Shown: one piece after another, positions 22,170-52,901 of the stretch
Numbering within the stretch: position 1 is the first letter of the stretch
How the letters are laid out: every line of letters starts with the position of its first letter
Assembly: GCA_029582265.1 (NCBI GenBank)
Contig: CM055823.1
Span: 1,860,001 to 1,924,000, forward strand
Reading direction: 5' to 3'
Length of the DNA stretch: 64,000 nucleotides
DNA from: Zoroaster sp. YZ-2022
Taxonomy: Eukaryota; Echinodermata; Asteroidea; Forcipulatida; Zoroasteridae
Program-made: the position numbers and the translations under genes
The notes under the pieces: model-generated
The model's input: only the letters and a program-made list of their open reading frames with translations
What the model was told of the DNA's origin: nothing
The model's database searches: none

Positions 22170-23630
22170 TTACCGACAGTTAAGTTGTAGAACCAAAGCT
22201 CGACAAACGGGTAGAAATGTGCAAGTTCCGAACTCAGTAACGCGTCGGCATAAACTTTCCGTTGAAACTTGACACAATGAGAAATCACTAAAACAACAAT
22301 GCAATTGAGTTGCCCCCAATTGACACCCCCAAAACCAACATATGAGGGCGCTAGACCAGACTTACGATGGGACACCTCGCCTCTACACTAACCCCTCCCT
22401 CGAGTAATATTTTGTTGAGTTTAAAACATTAGATTAAAAATAATAATAATTTTGGGGTTTGAATATGTTTGGAGAATATTTTGATTTTTTTGGGGTGAAT
22501 ATTTTGTGAATTTTAGAGAAAATTTAGGAAATATTTTGAAAACTGGCTCTCAATGGAGCTGAGGAATTGGTTGTGTGTTAAAGGAAAGATAACTGTTTGC
22601 CTGCCTGTTATAGATCTTTGAACTTAGAAATAGTAAAGCTTTTTTGTTGTAATAATGAAATACCACACCATAATAATATATGTTATCATCTTTCACATGC
22701 GTTTAAGTACATGGAACAGCCGCTTGCGGATACCGTATCTTTTGATGAAAACAGATCATGTCTCGAATATAGGGAATATCTTTATCAATGCAATACCATG
22801 GTTTTCATGGCAGGCAACAGTGTGTATGTTAATGTGTATAACTTTTACATTTGTGTACTTTAATCTCCACATAACTTAAAAATCTTTCTGTCTGAGGTGC
22901 TATGTAAGTACGAGCATTAATTTCCCAACTGTAAAGGTCCAACTTGATCATGAGACGAACGTTCTACATTAGAAATAGAATGAAAACGAAATGAATGGAT
23001 TTTAGCCAATATTTTCTTGTTAAATGAAGTAAGCTGAAGTTTAAGCTCGTAACCGGTAATTGTCTAAAAGCAGCAGCGGCGCTACGGGAGTGGGGGGGGG
23101 GGGGCGAGGGGAAATAGCCCCAGTTACTTTCTTTGCCCCCCCCCCCAATTTGCCCCACCCCAATTTTTCCACGATGGCCGAAATTGAATTTAACCCCAAA
23201 CATTGAACCCACATTCATGCAATTATGTTCGCGCTGTAAATAATAGCACCACCAAACCCCCCCCCCCCCCCCACCCCCCATAAATTAAAAAAAAAATTGT
23301 TTTCCATCGTCGGCAATGTGGATTTATGTATCTTTACAAGCTTGGGAACTTTTAATGATTAACGTTTGCCCCCTTAAATTTAAGCTTGCCCCCCCCCCCG
23401 CCCCTCAGTTTAACAGGTCTGGTGCCGCCGCTGTCTAAAAGCCTCTACAGTTATAGACTTCAATTGTCGTGAGTTCTCTTTGAACAACTTTTCATTTGCT
23501 ACTCAGTTTTAATTGTTATAATTATTAGTGCTGGAATTTGTATTTATTTTAATTCTTAATATCCACGTATCCACCGGCAAACTGGTACGGTGCTCAAGAT
23601 GCCTGCTCATCAGGCGAGTATCTCCAAACT
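22170..23630. repeat. Dispersed repeat family A, copy 2
   Basis: Carries the same sequence blocks as copy 1, plus more at the 5' side (GACAAACGGGTAGAAATGTGC, shared with copy 3). It is interrupted at 23,071-23,433 by a hAT-like MITE. Confidence 0.75.
23071..23433. mobile_element. hAT-like MITE (363 bp)
   Basis: TCTAAAAG is duplicated at 23,063-23,070 and 23,434-23,441 (8 bp, as for hAT). The ends are CAGCAGCGGCG and CCGCCGCTG, imperfect inverted repeats of the CAGNGGCG type. Copy 1 of repeat A lacks the insert, which proves the insertion. Inside are long C and G runs, probably prone to slippage. Confidence 0.88.
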
Positions 23631-23682
23631 GGTTCTTTCCAACAGTGAAACTACTAGTAACTCACACTTTTTTAACAAGTTT

Positions 23683-23835
23683 TCCTTCCCTTTAAAAGAT
23701 GTAGGTTTGGTTGGATTATTTATTCAGTAATACAACATCTCAAAATATCACAGCACAAGCAATCAACAAAAACAAATCAAAGATAGAAAAAATCTTGATA
23801 GATCAGGACAACTCACAAAGCCTTACAAAATCTGT
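23683..23835. mobile_element. Internal-deletion derivative of family B
   Basis: Three blocks from 12.69, 15.38 and 17.29 kb are fused. The joins fall at short shared sequences (TARTAC and TGATAG), as expected from microhomology-mediated internal deletion. Confidence 0.65.
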
Positions 23836-23974
23836 TTATATTGAAGGAAAGGTACAAGATACATTGGTAATTACCCGAGTACAAAATTAAAAAAATATTT
23901 TTAGAAAGCTAACTTGATGTGAAGTTGGTAGATACCAATTATCCTGTCATATTATTATGTCTGATGTGTTCTGA

Positions 23975-24066
23975 TATCGGTTCTCTCTTTCCCTCGCCCA
24001 ATATGAACACAATGGCAGAATAAAGTTGACACCACTGGTGTTAATTTAACACCCTAGTGTTTGCTC
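23975..24066. repeat. Dispersed repeat end with ACACC/GGTGT motifs
   Basis: AGAATAAAGTTGACACCACT and TGTTAATTTAACACC recur in closely related form at about 63,470-63,515. GGTTCTCTCTTTCCCTCGCC is repeated at 23,979 and 24,090. Confidence 0.5.
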
Positions 24067-24970
24067 TGTATTATAAGAATTGCCTCCCGGTTCTCTCTTT
24101 CCCTCGCCCAATGCAGTGTAGGCTACGCTATTACTTGTAGCGGCATGACTTCGGTCAGAAAAATATTGACAGACTCGGGGACTGTACAGCTAGGAACGGA
24201 AATAATATGTGTATCGCCCACGTGTTTAAATAGTAGGCCTATACGTCAAGTACAGTCTGCCTCTAGTTTGCTGCGCTTTATGTGCTAGATTTCTATAAAA
24301 TTTCTTTCCTTTTGACGAAATACACGGCAAAAAAATCGAATCCGCGATAGCTCGTCACTATACCGATATCCAAAACGGCGTGGGATGGTTTGCGCCGGCC
24401 TACGGGCCCTGGAAGTTTAAGGCTTTCAGACACCTCAGTGCTATTATTTGGAGCATTATTTCAAACATGAAATCTTTGCAAAGGGTACAGAGAATAAAAT
24501 TGTGAAAATATGGCAGAATTGTGTAATAATAGGGGAAATATAGTGGGGATCCTAGCGGGGGTGAGGTGCGTTCGCGCACGACCACCCTCAGCCGGCCTGG
24601 AGATCATAAACCTTGGCCTAGAATAACAGTGTAGCTTTGAGATTAAAAATATCGGTACAACTATAGACCAGTTCGGTGGGAGTTTGGTGCAATATTGATT
24701 GTATTTATATCTGAAAAGGTCCCCAAAATGTTATCTTGTAAGACCTATTTTAGCTTGTATTGCCCATGTTTTCATAAAATATTTCTATTGATCAAAATCA
24801 TGATTTAGCAGAAATTAAGCGCCTCAATTAATGAGCAAGGCTTAGTTTATGTAAAACTTAGATTTGTCATTCTCAAATGTTTGTTTTTCATTCTACAAGG
24901 AGATAATACCTTAACAATGCTCTGATGTAACATATGGGAAAATCACCTGAGAAATACTAACAAAAACACG
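24067..24970. other. Unassigned DNA
   Basis: Contains a short CpG-richer stretch (24,300-24,600). No gene recognised. Confidence 0.35.
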
Positions 24971-25194
24971 GGCAATACATCGTCACGATCAGATCAGAGC
25001 AGACTTTCAACAGGGCATGGAATCGGTGGCCTAGTTTAAGATGAACACAGTGACTGAAAATTACTAGGTCATTTATGCAGCAGCAACGGTTATGACCTTA
25101 TTATAAATATGGGGTATTTTTTCAGTCACAGAGTTAATCTTAAATAGTACTCCGATTCCATGCCCTGTTGATCGTGACGATATTGTCCCTTTAA
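24971..25194. mobile_element. Foldback MITE family C, copy 1
   Basis: The left half (ATCGTCACGATC, AACAGGGCATGGAATCGG, GTGACTGAAAA) is complementary to the right half, which ends ATTGTCCCTTTAAA. A second copy lies at about 41,371-41,536. Confidence 0.7.
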
Positions 25195-25262
25195 ACTATC
25201 TATACTAATATTCACGATGGACAAAGTACAACAGCCACACACACTAATGTTTTGTACAGTCT

Positions 25263-25268
25263 TTTATT
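25263..25268 (-). terminator. Candidate polyadenylation signal
   Basis: AATAAA on the minus strand, followed about 20 bases later by GTGTGTGTGGCTGTTG, a GU-rich downstream element. A nearer AATAAA at about 27,148 lacks a GU-rich element. The assignment to the NLR gene is inferred. Confidence 0.4.
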
Positions 25269-26976
25269 TCTTTACTCCAAACGAGGACTTATAAAAACTA
25301 TGATTCCAGTCTTCACACGACACATACATATAGAAAAGCAATAAATGTTATCAAGTAAAACTCAATATTTGATTAAGGCCAATAAGAATTTGTTTCAATC
25401 ATTGCATGACGCAAAACACAAACTACTAAAAGTGAAAATTAAATAGTTTGTAGAACAATGTTTGGTCACAGTCATTGGACCATTTAGACACATAAATTAT
25501 TTATAGATGAGCATGATGTAGGTCACGTGGTTTTAATTACATATTCATGAATTCACTTTCTATCTTTAACCACTTAACAAGATATAGTTTAAAATGTCAA
25601 TCAATGGACATTATTTGAGCTCTGAAATGTCCATCAACACAATATTATGATAATGATATTATATCATGTAATTAGTATAAGGCTATACGAGAATGACATA
25701 TCAATATGAATATTCATGTTTAAAGTTAAAATCCCGGCATATCAGTGAAAATAAATGGTTTGCTTGACAATCTGACACATCAAAAATACAATAACATAAT
25801 GACATCAAATCACGTGTACGGTTATGACGTCATTAATTATATAAATCAGCGGTTCATCGTGGTTCTACAATTTCAGAACAGTTAAAAAATAATGAAATAA
25901 TCATATTATTGTGTACTAATATATTATGTATATAAACTCGAAGGTATAAACTGGATGAGTGTAAATCCCAGGGGATGGGGTATAACAATATTTTGTTGGG
26001 GGATGGTCCATCCTCGCTAACCTTTTGGGTCAAGTAAAAAACAAATATTGGGCAAACTCCTCAGGTAAAATTTGGATTCTCTTATTTGAACATGATTTAG
26101 GACTTCCATTGTTATCAAATTATTCAACCTTTGAAATTCAAAAAAATAAATAAATAAAACATTTTCAGGTGTTGGGGAGGGTTTAGGACTGGATCACGTT
26201 CAAGGGGGGGTCACTGGAATTGAATCATCCATCACACCTTTAACAAATTTACACCACTGATAATTCGTATAAATTGTCGTCTGTATAACAATACTACATG
26301 AACCTGGTGTGCAAATTATCAATGTTCCAATACACACACAATCTTCTGAAAATTGCCGGTAAAACACAGGCGATCCATCTTTAACATTTGTAAATTGATA
26401 AATAATATATTCAATATAAAAACGATATGATCTTCAATATAGATTATATGCTGTAGTATTTTGTATTATAAATTAATGTACAACTTTCCCAAAATATATT
26501 ACATATTAAAATAACAAATATATAAATATGAAACAACCAAAAACCATGTGTTTTGATTCTACAAATTTTTCATAAATTCATTGATTAAGTTCCATCATTG
26601 CTCACAATTCACACTTTGGCTTTTATTTACTCATTATAGTTTTCAAATATTCATATTATAGAGTTTCCAATGGTAACCAAGGTTGTTTTATAGTTTGATA
26701 CTGAAATCATTTTGATAACAGACAATGTTTGAAGTGAAACCAGCTCAGCCCTGATCAGGAACTGTGTACGGTCGATCGTTAACACTGAGGGCGAATAATT
26801 ATTCACAATAGTGATTGCGAATGTACATATATAATTATTGCTAATTCTAAAGTATTTCTAATATTCAATAAAATATTGTTTTTTACGAGACTGACATATA
26901 AAATGGGCTTCCATGTGCATGGGTGCATCCCACTAAATACAGCTGTTTATCATAATTTGTACATGTATGTCTTCAC

Positions 26977-26979
<3 letters not shown>

Positions 26980-27007
<28 letters not shown>
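26980..27007 (+). repeat. Poly-A tract (28 bases)
   Basis: An uninterrupted A run following ATGTCTTCACATT. It may be the tail of a retroposed sequence on the plus strand, but I see no target duplication. Confidence 0.6.
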
Positions 27008-27011
<4 letters not shown>

Positions 27012-27525
27012 GACTGTAAATTGGAAGTGCGCCCTCAAGAGTTAGTCCTTATTACACAATATGGCTTCCCATATCATCGTGAACCATCGTTACGTTGTAC
27101 AGTACAGCAATAAATAAGTGTTTCAATCAAGTGGAATCGAGTCCATCCTTTATTAGTTTATCCTTCATAACAACATAACAATATGATATGCAGCAGTGTG
27201 GAAAGGTAAATAAGTCAGCTGCATTGTTTTGTATATACATAGAGCTTCTTATTGGAGGAGGAAAATGTATTGTTACTAAACGTTAAACGTTAAGGTTAAG
27301 CTAACGTTAGAAACAAGAAATCATGATTAAGACTAAGAGATAATTGATTCATGTTGCTAACACGCTTACATCAATCCTCAATACGTGATAAGAATACTTT
27401 ATATAATAGGCAAACAATTAGCTGTATGCTCGAGATCTCTGGACTTAAAAGACGGTGAAATATAACATACTTCTGTGTGATCTAAGAATAAATCCATGAT
27501 GTGTCTCATTCAAGCGAACAAGTTA

Positions 27526-46026
<18,501 letters not shown>

Positions 46027-46149
46027 CTCTTGGTTTCTACCACTGTTGTGGTCATCTCATCTGTCCTCTCTAGTCAATTAAAAACAAAACAAAAACAAAA
46101 CCATAATTTCCATTGTAATTCTTCAGTGCAAACATTTGATAATACCGCA

Positions 46150-46378
46150 GGTGTGGTTGTCACCTAAGGGTTTCCTGATTGGGGTCAATTGGTACCCTCA
46201 TTGGGAGAATAGGGTTTCAATCAGGATAACAGTATCTCCCAATCAGGATAGTATAGTAGACATCAACCCCTGTGAGCCACATTTCTTTGTGGTATCCTCA
46301 TTGGGAGAATAGGGTTTCAATCGGGATAACAGTATCTCCCAATCAGGATAGTATAGTAGACATTGACCCTGTGTTTAA
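46150..46378. repeat. Two units of the CATTGGGAGA repeat
   Basis: Two copies about 105 bases apart of the family that forms the larger array at 61.3-62.3 kb (shared CCTCATTGGGAGAA, AGGGTTTCAATC, AGTATCTCCCAA). Confidence 0.8.
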
Positions 46379-46794
46379 GAACAATTAGTTGTCAGCATGG
46401 GCGTCGATCGGTGGGGCACAGGGACATGTCCCCTTGATATCAATGTCATCCCTATATCAATATCCCCACCCCCTTTTTGGATTTCCCATAAATGATTACG
46501 AAATTAAACAATATGAAGGTCCATATAAGGCCCCCCCCCCCAGCCATGGCAATAAACAAAACTTTAAAAATATTTTCCATATAATCAACCCCAACATTTT
46601 TTGGTAGTCCATATAAAAAAGATCCTGCAAAAACTGAATTGTAAACCATTTATAGAATAGGTTACATTTCTTACTGCATCCCCAGAAAATGTTAAAGAAG
46701 TCATAATATTTAAAAGCACTCAGAATGAACAACAGGGCATCAAGAATCCCAAATAAATGCTGTGGATCACACATGCAGAGTGGCAGGCAAAGGT

Positions 46795-46985
46795 GAATAC
46801 AGGGGGGGGGGGGCAAGGGTGAATACAGGGGAGGGACAAAGGTGAATACAGGGGCGGCAAGGGTGAATACAGGGGAGGGACAAAGGTGAATACAGGGGGG
46901 GGCAAGGGGCAAGGGTAAATACAGGGGGGGGCAAGGGTGAATACAGGGGGGGGGGGCAAAGGTGAATACAGGGGAGGGACAAAGT
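46795..46985. repeat. G-rich minisatellite (~18-24 bp unit)
   Basis: About eight variants of GGTGAATACAGGGG with GGGACAAA or GGGGGCAA spacers. The proline-rich minus-strand frames here are by-products. On the plus strand the G runs could form quadruplexes. Confidence 0.9.
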
Positions 46986-48664
46986 GGCCATGGCAATAAA
47001 CAAAACTTGATAAAAAATATTTTGCCTACAAAAGTACAAGGGGATGAGGATGTGTGACCTGGGTTCCCCAACCCCCATGTTAGCCAAATCCTGGATCTGC
47101 CATTGATTGCACACACACTCGTTTTGTGCTTATGTGCAGTTAAGAAAAACATTTTACAAACCATTGCTATTTGCACTCATTGAAGATTCTTTTTGGAGCA
47201 GATTTGTCTTTCCATTTAATAATTAAACTTCCTTTTTGAGAAAATTTAGATTTTGTAATTTGCGAAAACCTTGTGTGGACAGGCCCTATTATTATTAAAG
47301 GCATTTATTCATTTTGGGATTTGTTGTCAATTTTTAAACTCTGAACTGGCCAACGCTGAGTCAATCCAATATGGCCGCTATATATTACGTTTAAATGAAA
47401 TAACTTATAGGCCCTATTTAATTTTGTCCTTAATTGAAATCATGGAAATGGTTGCTTGTACAAAAGACAACATGTCATTTGTGTCACATTTCATGGCCAA
47501 TGATACCAATGGCAATGGATGAAAATTAAGGAACTTGTCGGAAAACACTATATTCTTGACCAAAAATTAAGAAAAAAATACCCCAAAATAGCACCCTTTT
47601 AACGGTGACCTAGGATGTTTTCATGGCCTCATTCGATAGATCTTGTCACAAACTGTCTGAACACATTTACAAGTATAGGCCTAACGTTACTACTACTACA
47701 GTTATTTAAGTAAAACTAAGGTTTTGTGAATATCGGCTGAAGAACACAGTTCTAAAGTAGCCTAACTAATGTTACGGAGGTTCACGAACCGTTAAAATAA
47801 ACAAAAACAATACGATATTTTTATCACTAGGAGTAGGAGATCAAATGCTTTCTACTCGGAATAAACTGTTTATTTTGTTTTCTTTACTCACCGCTAGAAT
47901 GCGTGCAGTCAGGTTGTCTTAACATTAATACATGTAAATTGTAATGTACATTGAACCTGTAAAGTTTAGTTGTGTCTGCATACAATATACATGTACAGTA
48001 CACACAGTTGACAGGGGGACAGTGTGTTTTTATGTCTATATAATAATGTTACACAGTACGCGCGCGTACACGCGCGCGCGGTGCGTGCATCTTATTTATT
48101 TTTATATATGTAAATGAGGGATCCTGTGTAAGAACTTTTAACCAATCAAATAGCAAATAGCTGTGTGTGTAAATGGTATGGGCAATTTTAACTGTGTGAA
48201 TGTCCATTGGGAAATTTGTGACAAAGTTGGGATTCAGGGTTTGTATCTTTCAGCCAATCAAAGAGCAGCAAATTTATCCAATCAGTGCACTAGATTGCAC
48301 TTCAAGTAGTCAATAGGGGGAGGTGTTACTTTTTCCATGGTTTGGTGGTCTGGCAAAGAACATTATTTTGCCGGGAACCAACAATTGTTGCATTTTCAAA
48401 GAGGAAAGGTGCACAATTCTCGTTATATTGTGGTCACCCACCATGCCACCACTGTCCATATCTCCGCCATGTTTGTAATATTGTTTTTTAGGGTTAATTA
48501 TTAAACGAGTATATCATTAGGCCAAAACAAGTATCCAGTTTCTGTTCATAGGTTTCAAAATCTGTGAGGTGACACTTTTTTTGCCAAATGAAATACCCAC
48601 TTAAAACCTCTTTATCACAATCAATATATGCATATGGATATAATTATTTTATAAAATAGTATTT
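46986..48664. other. Upstream DNA of the NLR gene
   Basis: No coding exon. A strong minus-strand donor (GCG|GTGAGT) lies at 47,892, preceded by CG-rich sequence (48,057-48,085), which suits a promoter-proximal noncoding exon. Confidence 0.35.
47892..48060 (-). promoter_or_regulatory. Candidate noncoding first exon and promoter area of the NLR gene
   Basis: On the minus strand CATTCTAGCG|GTGAGTAAAG is a near-ideal donor. Upstream are ATTATATAGACAT (TATA-like, about 48,040) and alternating CGCG sequence. Splicing to the 46,069 acceptor would supply the 5' UTR. No transcript data support it. Confidence 0.3.
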
Positions 48665-49150
48665 TATCGACACTTGTGGAACCAAACCTCAACAAACGGG
48701 TAGAAATGTGCAAGTTCCCAAATCACTATCAGCATAAACTTTCTATTCAATGAGAAATTCACAAATCAATATACAATTGAATTACCCCAATTGGCACCCC
48801 TAAAACTAACACAGGAGGAATTATTTTTTGAGTTTAAAATATTGGAAAATGATCACAAAGTTAGTAAAATATACTTTTTTGTATGTTTGGACAATATTTT
48901 TGAATTTTTTGAAGAAATATAGGGAAAATTTAGGAAATATTTGAAAACTTGTCTACCGCCTCTCATCTCTGTAGTGGAGCTGAGGAATTATTTGTGCGTC
49001 ATAGAATGAAACGGAAACTGCCTGCCTGTTATTGATCTTTTGAACCCAGAAGTAGTGAAGTTTTTTCATTGTAATAATTAAATACCACATCCTTTCATAC
49101 GAGGTTGAGTACAAGGACAATCTCAAGTTGAAATCATCTAAACAGATCAT
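48665..49150. repeat. Dispersed repeat family A, copy 3
   Basis: Shares ACAAACGGGTAGAAATGTGC, CCCCAATTGGCACCCC, GAAAATTTAGGAAATATTT and AACTGCCTGCCTGTTATTGA with copies 1 and 2, with several internal deletions. Confidence 0.75.
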
Positions 49151-49514
49151 GTCTCGATCGTGTGATTGTAATTGCATTGGCAGCTAACATTTCCAACCAT
49201 TACAATAAGTAAACGGACATCTCTCATACAAACACCAGCGTTGAAATACACACTGCATTACGCACACAGACAAATATAGACCATTTGCATATACCCTCTA
49301 TTTTATGAAACCCATGCTCCCAAAAGAAACAGGTACTGGACATATTAACTGTACCCCATGCAAATTTAGTTTGTCTACTTGCTGTAGAAACCCAATATTT
49401 CTGCTTTTGGAAAATTTGTACATTATGTACCCGTCGAATTCCGAAAACGACAACTCTTGCCGGCACTTCAATTCAGCACACTGGCTGCGTCACGTACGAA
49501 CACTAACAATGCAC

Positions 49515-49562
49515 CTACATGTACATGTACATGTACTGTACATGTACATGTACATGTACGTG
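49515..49562. repeat. (ACATGT)n self-complementary repeat
   Basis: Tandem ACATGT units around a TACTGTAC centre. A similar short run lies at 37,755-37,775. Confidence 0.9.
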
Positions 49563-49588
49563 TAGTATTCGCGGTGCGGTAAGCTAAA

Positions 49589-49814
49589 CTGTGCAGTTAC
49601 TTTATGAATGAACTTCATGAGTGAACAGCAAATAGACCGCCCACTGGATGGAGGCCATGTATTATAGGGGTTAAGACGCTCCCTATACATGGCCTCCATC
49701 TGGATGGAGGCCATGTATTATAGGGGTTAAGACGCTCCCTATACATGGCCTCCATCCAGTGGGCGGTCTATTTGCTGTTCACTCATGTAGTTCATTCATA
49801 AAGTAACTGCGCAG
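49589..49814. repeat. 226-bp nested palindrome
   Basis: Outer arms (CTGTGCAGTTAC... and its complement ending at 49,814) enclose two tandem copies of a smaller 55-bp palindrome (GGATGGAGGCCATGTATTAT ... ATACATGGCCTCCATC). The whole region could extrude as a long cruciform. It may be a foldback element whose core has been duplicated. Confidence 0.9.
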
Positions 49815-50157
49815 TTAGTTGCTGTCGACCCTAATGAATATTCAAACAAAGTTTGAATGAAATTTACAAAACTTTACTGTATGTATCTATATGTAATATT
49901 CACAGACTACCGAAGTTGATCGACTGCATATTCTAGAATGCTAATGCACAGTTGTTTGTGCGCGCGCAATCTTCGCGGTACTGCGTGCTGATTGCTAATC
50001 GACGCGAGAGGTCACTGGTTCACCGCGTGATCATTAAATGAATATTTATTACTTCCCAAACCACTGCGCGTGCGTGCTGTAATTAGCTTATGTAAATGAG
50101 TGATGATGTCATATAGCTCGTTAAAGTTTGTCACTGAGCCCGTGCTTACTTATTCTA

Positions 50158-51193
50158 ATGAACGTTCAAATCAAATATACCAATCCCTAACGTTCAAATC
50201 AAAGATACTAATCCCTTACGTTCAAATCAAAGATACTAATCCCTAACGTTCAAATCAAAGATACTAATCCCTAACGTTCAAATCAAAGATACTAATCCCT
50301 AACGTTCAAATCAAAGATACTAATCCCTAACGTTCAAATCAAAGATACTAATCCCTAACGTTCAAATCAAAGATACTAATCCCTAACGTTCAAATCAAAG
50401 ATACTAATCCCTAACGTTCAAATCAAAGATACTAATCCCTAACGTTCAAATCAAAGATACTAATCCCTAACGTTCAAATCATCAAAGATACTAATCCCTA
50501 ACGTTCAAATCAAAGATACTAATCCCTAACGTTCAAATCAAAGATACTAATCCCTTACGTTCAAATCAAAGATACCAATCCCTAACGTTCAAATCAAAGA
50601 TACTAATCCCTAACGTTCAAATCAAAGATACTAATCCCTAACGTTCAAATCAAAGATACTAATCCCTAACGTTCAAATCAAAGATACTAATCCCTAACGT
50701 TCAAATCAAAGATACTAATCCCTAACGTTCAAATCATCAAAGATACTAATCCCTAACGTTCAAATCAAAGATACTAATCCGTAACGTTCAAATCAAAGAT
50801 ACTAATCCCTAACGTTCAAATCAAAGATACTAATCCCTAACGTTCAAATCAAAGATACTAATCCCTAACGTTCAAATCATCAAAGATACTAATCCCTAAC
50901 GTTCAAATCAAAGATACTAATCCGTAACGTTCAAATCAAAGATACTAATCCCTAACGTTCAAATCAAAGATACTAATCCCTAACGTTCAAATCAAAGATA
51001 CTAATCCCTAACGTTCAAATCATCAAAGATACTAATCCCTAACGTTCAAATCAAAGATACTAATCCGTAACGTTCAAATCAAAGATACTAATCCCTAACG
51101 TTCAAATCAAAGATACTAATCCCTAACGTTCAAATCAAAGATACTAATCCCTAACGTTCAAATCAAAGATACTAATCCCTAACGTTCAAATCA
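50158..51193. repeat. 28-bp tandem array with 143-bp higher-order units
   Basis: About 37 units of AACGTTCAAATCAAAGATAC plus TAATCCCT. Units with an extra ATC (31 bp) occur at 50481, 50736, 50879 and 51022; the last three are exactly 143 bases apart (four 28-mers plus one 31-mer), and a CCGTAACG variant follows each of them. No unique spacers. Confidence 0.96.
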
Positions 51194-51197
51194 ACAC

Positions 51198-51680
51198 AAC
51201 TTTCCCAATTGTCCCTTAGTGAAAACGCAAAAACTATTTAGTCCCAATTCTCCCTCATAACGTGCGTACAAATCCAGAACGGGTACCGGCCCCTTCACAC
51301 GAGACGTTTTCCCTTATTTCACAAAAAGTGCCAATTGTGAGCTACTAGGTGTGTAGTGACACGCGCTGCCTTTCCGTTTTCACGAAGGGACAATTGAGAG
51401 CAAAATAAGCCGTTCCTAGCGTTTTCACGAAGAGACAATGAGACAATTGTATTAATAAATCAATTACGCTGTAAATAATCGTCCTGTTGTCAAATAATTT
51501 GTACATTTGATAAGTTTGAAATCTGTACTTTCAAACAGTGCACATAATTTGGCAATATTCTCCGTTAATGATGGTGAAACTACAATTTCAAAAAGTTAGC
51601 AACTTATAAAACTCGATTATCTCGAAACGTGTGTTTTGTGTTGTGTGCATGGCCCAATTGACCATTCGTGAAAACGGTGA
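51198..51680. repeat. Region with inverted CGTTTTCACGAAGGGACAATTG motifs
   Basis: A motif of the form GTTTTCACGAAGGGACAATTG occurs near 51,378 and 51,421 on the plus strand and inverted near 51,204 and 51,650. It may be the remains of an element with internal inverted repeats. No gene. Confidence 0.4.
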
Positions 51681-51995
51681 CAATTAGTGTAAAGACTGTC
51701 CTAGTCAAATGAAATGAGGGAAAAGTCATCAAAATAATTAATATCTAAAGTTTTAATTTGCTCGATAGTATTTGACTAGAACGGTTAGTAATAGGCCAGG
51801 GCAAATTGAATTCTAGAAATTTACCTTCAGACCTGTTCAAAAGAATTATGTATATAACCAAATGCTTTATGGGGGGGGGGGGGTAATCCAACTGTATGAA
51901 GTGATAATGGCGATACTTTTAAGTTTAGATTCCTTACATCGACAAAGGGAGCCTGAGTTTAATTTATGGACTTGAGGGAGGATATACATAGAAGG

Positions 51996-52200
51996 CAGCG
52001 GCGTAGCCAGGACTTTTGCAGTGGGGGGGCACAGGGGGAATTGCTTTTCAGTGGGGGCCCAGGGGGTATGGGTTTTTCCCTTTTCTTTTTCTTTTCTGTT
52101 TTTTGGGGCACTATGAGGATTTTTCGTGGGGGGGCACCTGGGGGGCACTGGAAATTTGTGGGGGGCACGTGCCCCCAGGCCCCCCGTATCTACGCCACTG
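51996..52200. mobile_element. hAT-like MITE, 205 bp
   Basis: ATAGAAGG is duplicated at 51,988-51,995 and 52,201-52,208. The ends CAGCGGCGTAGCCAGGAC and the complement of CAGTGGCGTAGATACGGG are inverted repeats of a common hAT MITE type. Confidence 0.9.
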
Positions 52201-52901
52201 ATAGAAGGGATTTTAATAACTTTAGTTTTTGTTATTTCTTTAATAAAATCCGAATCTGTTGATTTGAGAATATCTTGTTTCCAAACAGTGAGTTTGGCTG
52301 ATGTTATGAGAGTGGTGATGATGGTATAGTGTTGGAAATTCCGATAACGATGTCTTTGTTATTGGAAAGATGTTGAAAGTCTTTAATATCTTGAAATGTA
52401 ACATTATGCAGACGAATGGGATTTCATTTTAAAACATTATTACGTATGTGGAATGTTCATTGATTCTTCGGTTACAACAGAAATAAGGGAATTGGGGGAA
52501 GGTAATTGCCGGCAATATAAGAGTTCTTAAACATCTTCAGACTTTTATTTAAAAAAATTAAATTAATTAAATTAAATTAAATTAAACAATTTAATAATAA
52601 TTTTTTTTAAATTAGTAATTTAGTTATAAATTTGTTTTATAATTAAAAACAAATCAAAACAAAATTAAAAGAATAAAGTAAAATAAAAGTTGACTTTAGA
52701 GGTATGAAATTTCACCTAATTCAAGAAGATAAAAATAACAGTTGAAGGAGGAAATATAGGAGGGTTACGTCTAATAAATAGAGTTGATTGAGTTTAATCT
52801 GAAAATTAACATTTTACAAAAAAGTTGACGAAAGCCTATTCACATTATTACTTGAAAACAAAAGACTGGTGCACTTAAATGTTTCTAGGTGTACATCCCA
52901 C

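Larger units (their letters stand above)
25195..27525 (-). other. Probable 3' untranslated region of the NLR gene
   Basis: AT-rich, with no frames of interest on either strand. It lies directly downstream (minus strand) of the NLR stop codon and ends at a good polyadenylation signal near 25,265. A 28-base A run at 26,980-27,007 (plus strand) may mark a retroposed insertion. Confidence 0.4.

Noticed and set aside
46496..47176. 226-aa proline/cysteine-rich minus-strand frame
   Set aside because: Most of it is the G-rich minisatellite read backwards; flanks have no family resemblance.
50158..51193. Regular 28-bp repeats that look like a CRISPR array
   Set aside because: The units are contiguous with no unique spacers, and the setting is an animal genome. 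It is a tandem satellite.
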